A stretch of 64,000 bases of DNA. Source: Histomonas meleagridis (lineage: Eukaryota; Parabasalia; Tritrichomonadida; Dientamoebidae). Position numbers and translations under genes: made by a program. Shown here one piece after another: positions 62,478-64,000 of the stretch (the stretch's first letter is position 1; each line of letters opens with the position of its first letter). The DNA lies in assembly GCA_020186115.1 (NCBI GenBank), contig WSYJ01000092.1, forward strand, positions 656,001 through 720,000. Reading direction: 5' to 3'. The notes under the pieces are model-generated. The model worked only from the letters and a program-made list of their open reading frames with translations. It was not told the DNA's origin and did no database searches.

Positions 62478-62953
62478 TTTTTTTAATTAAAATATTAATG
62501 ACTATGAATTTATTAAAAAATTAAAATAGATAAAGATTATGGGTGTTTCAATAAGCCATGCATTAATGTATGTACTGGTGATGGTATATTTGGAGGAATT
62601 CATCTTTTTTGGTTTTACAAAACACAAAAAGAACAGGTTTTAGTTTTAAAAATGATTTAGATATGATCTAATATTAGATAAATTTTATTGTAACCTATAA
62701 GATTAAAGAGACACCCATGAGAAAATAAATTATTTTTGTGAAACTTAGGTATCGCGATACCTAAATAACCTTCATAAAGTGCTTCTAAGAATTACTGGCT
62801 ACGTACTGAAGGGCTGAGCACGAACGCCTGAGCTCACTAACGTTAGCCTTTTGCTTACACATGCAATATCAATTTACTTAATAAGAAAATGATATCATTT
62901 TACATTTCTAAAATTTGAATGACATATGAATGACACTTTTCGGTTTTATTAAA
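62478..62953. other. Intergenic, holds a perfect 20-bp palindrome
   Basis: AT-rich spacer with a GC-richer patch at about 62745-62860. I see no RNA gene I can name. Confidence 0.5.
62745..62764. repeat. Perfect 20-bp palindrome
   Basis: TTAGGTATCGCGATACCTAA is its own reverse complement. It lies 190 bases before the VPS16 start, with another palindrome CTAACGTTAG about 75 bases further on. It could be a binding site for a dimeric regulator. Confidence 0.7.
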
Positions 62954-64000
62954 ATGCAGGAGCTCATAGGGGAAAACCCACCAACACTTGAATCATTTTC
63001 TAAAATACGTGAAAGTTGGGATTCAACATCAGAATTAGAATATTCATGGAAAAATGTATGGGAACGACAAAACTACAACGAATTAACACCATCCTTCGAA
63101 ATAATATCAGGAGGAGTAAATGGGAATTTAATTGCATACCACAGACCAGACTTTGTAAGGGAATCCAACAGAAAACGAGTAACAGTCCATGACTATAAAA
63201 TGAATGAAATATATACGTATATAATTGCTTCCAAATGCGATGATATCTTCTTTTATATGTCACAAAGCGATCATCTTATAGTATTAACAAATCGCGGAGT
63301 GCTCTTGAAATTTTTCGGCGGAAGATTAATAAATCAATACCCATTAACATCAAGTATAATTCTAAAAGCCGACATCTGGGAGAACGGGCTTGTTTTTCTC
63401 ACAGACCAAAAAGAATTATATTATGCACCATTTTATGATAATCCAACATTATTAAATTCCTTTACAGAAGAAGATGGGGTTAATGTCTTTAAAGTCATTC
63501 CAGCAGAGTACACAAGTGATGGTTTACCAATTGTTCTTTTAAATTTTTTTGAATCAACATACATTCTTGCAATCACATCTACAGTATGTTCTCCAATTGA
63601 AGTTAATGAAAAGGTTAAATCATTTGCTTTTAGTTCCGACTATTCGCTTGTCTCCATTCTTACTGAAGAAGGCACATTAATTATTGCTCCATCTTCATTT
63701 GAGAATGTTATTCTTCGAACATGTGTAGTTATTGGAGAATTTAATCAAATTGCTTGGCTCGGCAAACATGTTCCTGTTATTTCATATGATAATCGTGTTG
63801 GAATGGTTACAGCCACTGGTGATTTTATTGAGCTAGAGAAAGGAAATTATACTGGCACTCCAGTTTTACTTCCATCCGAGGAATATATGTTGGTTCTATC
63901 TAACGAATCCTTGTTCAAACTGAACATTGTTAGTTCACAGCTCCATGACACGGCGGTTCCGACGGTTGACACTCCATCGTCGCGGTTAATTGATGCGTTT
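62954..64000 (+). CDS. VPS16: VPS16 (HOPS/CORVET core subunit), 3' end outside the window
   Basis: The first 349 codons are open to the window edge. The layout matches the N-terminal beta-propeller of VPS16. GNLIAYHRP corresponds to the GGPIAL strand region, then DHLIVLTNRGVLLKF, FSSDYSLVSILTEEGTL and AWLGKHVPVISYDNRVGMVTATGDFIEL. SNESLFKLNIVSSQ and TPSSRLIDAF follow at the start of the helical part. VPS16 is a core subunit of the tethering complexes HOPS and CORVET at late and early endosomes, and would work downstream of Rab5-type GTPases regulated by VPS9 proteins. Similarity is moderate but collinear over 350 residues. The ATG at 62954 is the first in frame. Confidence 0.78.
   Translation, partial: MQELIGENPPTLESFSKIRESWDSTSELEYSWKNVWERQNYNELTPSFEIISGGVNGNLIAYHRPDFVRESNRKRVTVHDYKMNEIYTYIIASKCDDIFFYMSQSDHLIVLTNRGVLLKFFGGRLINQYPLTSSIILKADIWENGLVFLTDQKELYYAPFYDNPTLLNSFTEEDGVNVFKVIPAEYTSDGLPIVLLNFFESTYILAITSTVCSPIEVNEKVKSFAFSSDYSLVSILTEEGTLIIAPSSFENVILRTCVVIGEFNQIAWLGKHVPVISYDNRVGMVTATGDFIELEKGNYTGTPVLLPSEEYMLVLSNESLFKLNIVSSQLHDTAVPTVDTPSSRLIDAF

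Overview
The window looks like nuclear DNA of a trichomonad (Parabasalia), most likely a Tritrichomonas-type genome. The DNA is very AT-rich and the genes are close together with no recognisable spliceosomal introns. BspA-like leucine-rich surface proteins and DUF3447/ankyrin proteins are present, both large families in trichomonads. Several start codons follow a TCA-Py-(T/A) element like the trichomonad initiator (Inr). A small Tim chaperone with halved cysteine motifs fits a hydrogenosome. Species cannot be fixed from the sequence alone.

Layout. 0-3.4 kb: the 3' part of a helical protein gene and a SAP-like gene. 3.6-5.8 kb: ankyrin locus 1. 6.4-10.1 kb: a membrane-anchored Rho-like GTPase, then two tail-to-tail flagellar genes (DZIP1-like and IFT25). 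10.2-15 kb: two pseudogenes and a full-length BspA-like membrane protein. 15.6-19.2 kb: a DSS1/Sem1-like peptide, an armadillo-like protein, a single-cysteine small Tim and a coiled-coil protein. 19.5-22.1 kb: ankyrin locus 2. 22.5-34.7 kb: five members of an unrecognised three-TM family (three intact, two broken) around diubiquitin and PRPF6 genes, plus a dead transposase. 35.5-37.5 kb: a VPS9-domain protein. 38.1-41.1 kb: ankyrin locus 3. 41.7-48.1 kb: RasGAP, TMEM33-like, a short BspA, a possible protease remnant and a lidless Hsp70. 48.3-51.2 kb: a pogo-like DNA transposon with perfect 32-bp inverted repeats and a TA duplication. 51.9-56.3 kb: a DH-PH-kelch RhoGEF. 58.3-64 kb: a broken secreted protein, an unknown gene, a RING protein, a possible mRNA-export adaptor and the start of VPS16. 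Small-GTPase signalling and vesicle traffic are well represented (Rho-like GTPase, RhoGEF, RasGAP, VPS9, VPS16).

The most unusual structure is in the three ankyrin loci. Their repeats are separated by AT-rich inserts placed at the same point of each repeat. In loci 2 and 3 the inserts are 86-88 nt in 15 of 20 cases, the repeat period is about 170 nt, and 13 of 20 carry TGG exactly 24 nt before the coding sequence resumes. In locus 1 they are 17-19 nt. Removing the locus 1 inserts restores canonical ankyrin linkers, yet none has GT...AG ends or the trichomonad 3' splice motif. They may be a non-canonical intron class, an introner-like element, or a duplicated scar in decaying arrays. Transcript sequence would decide.
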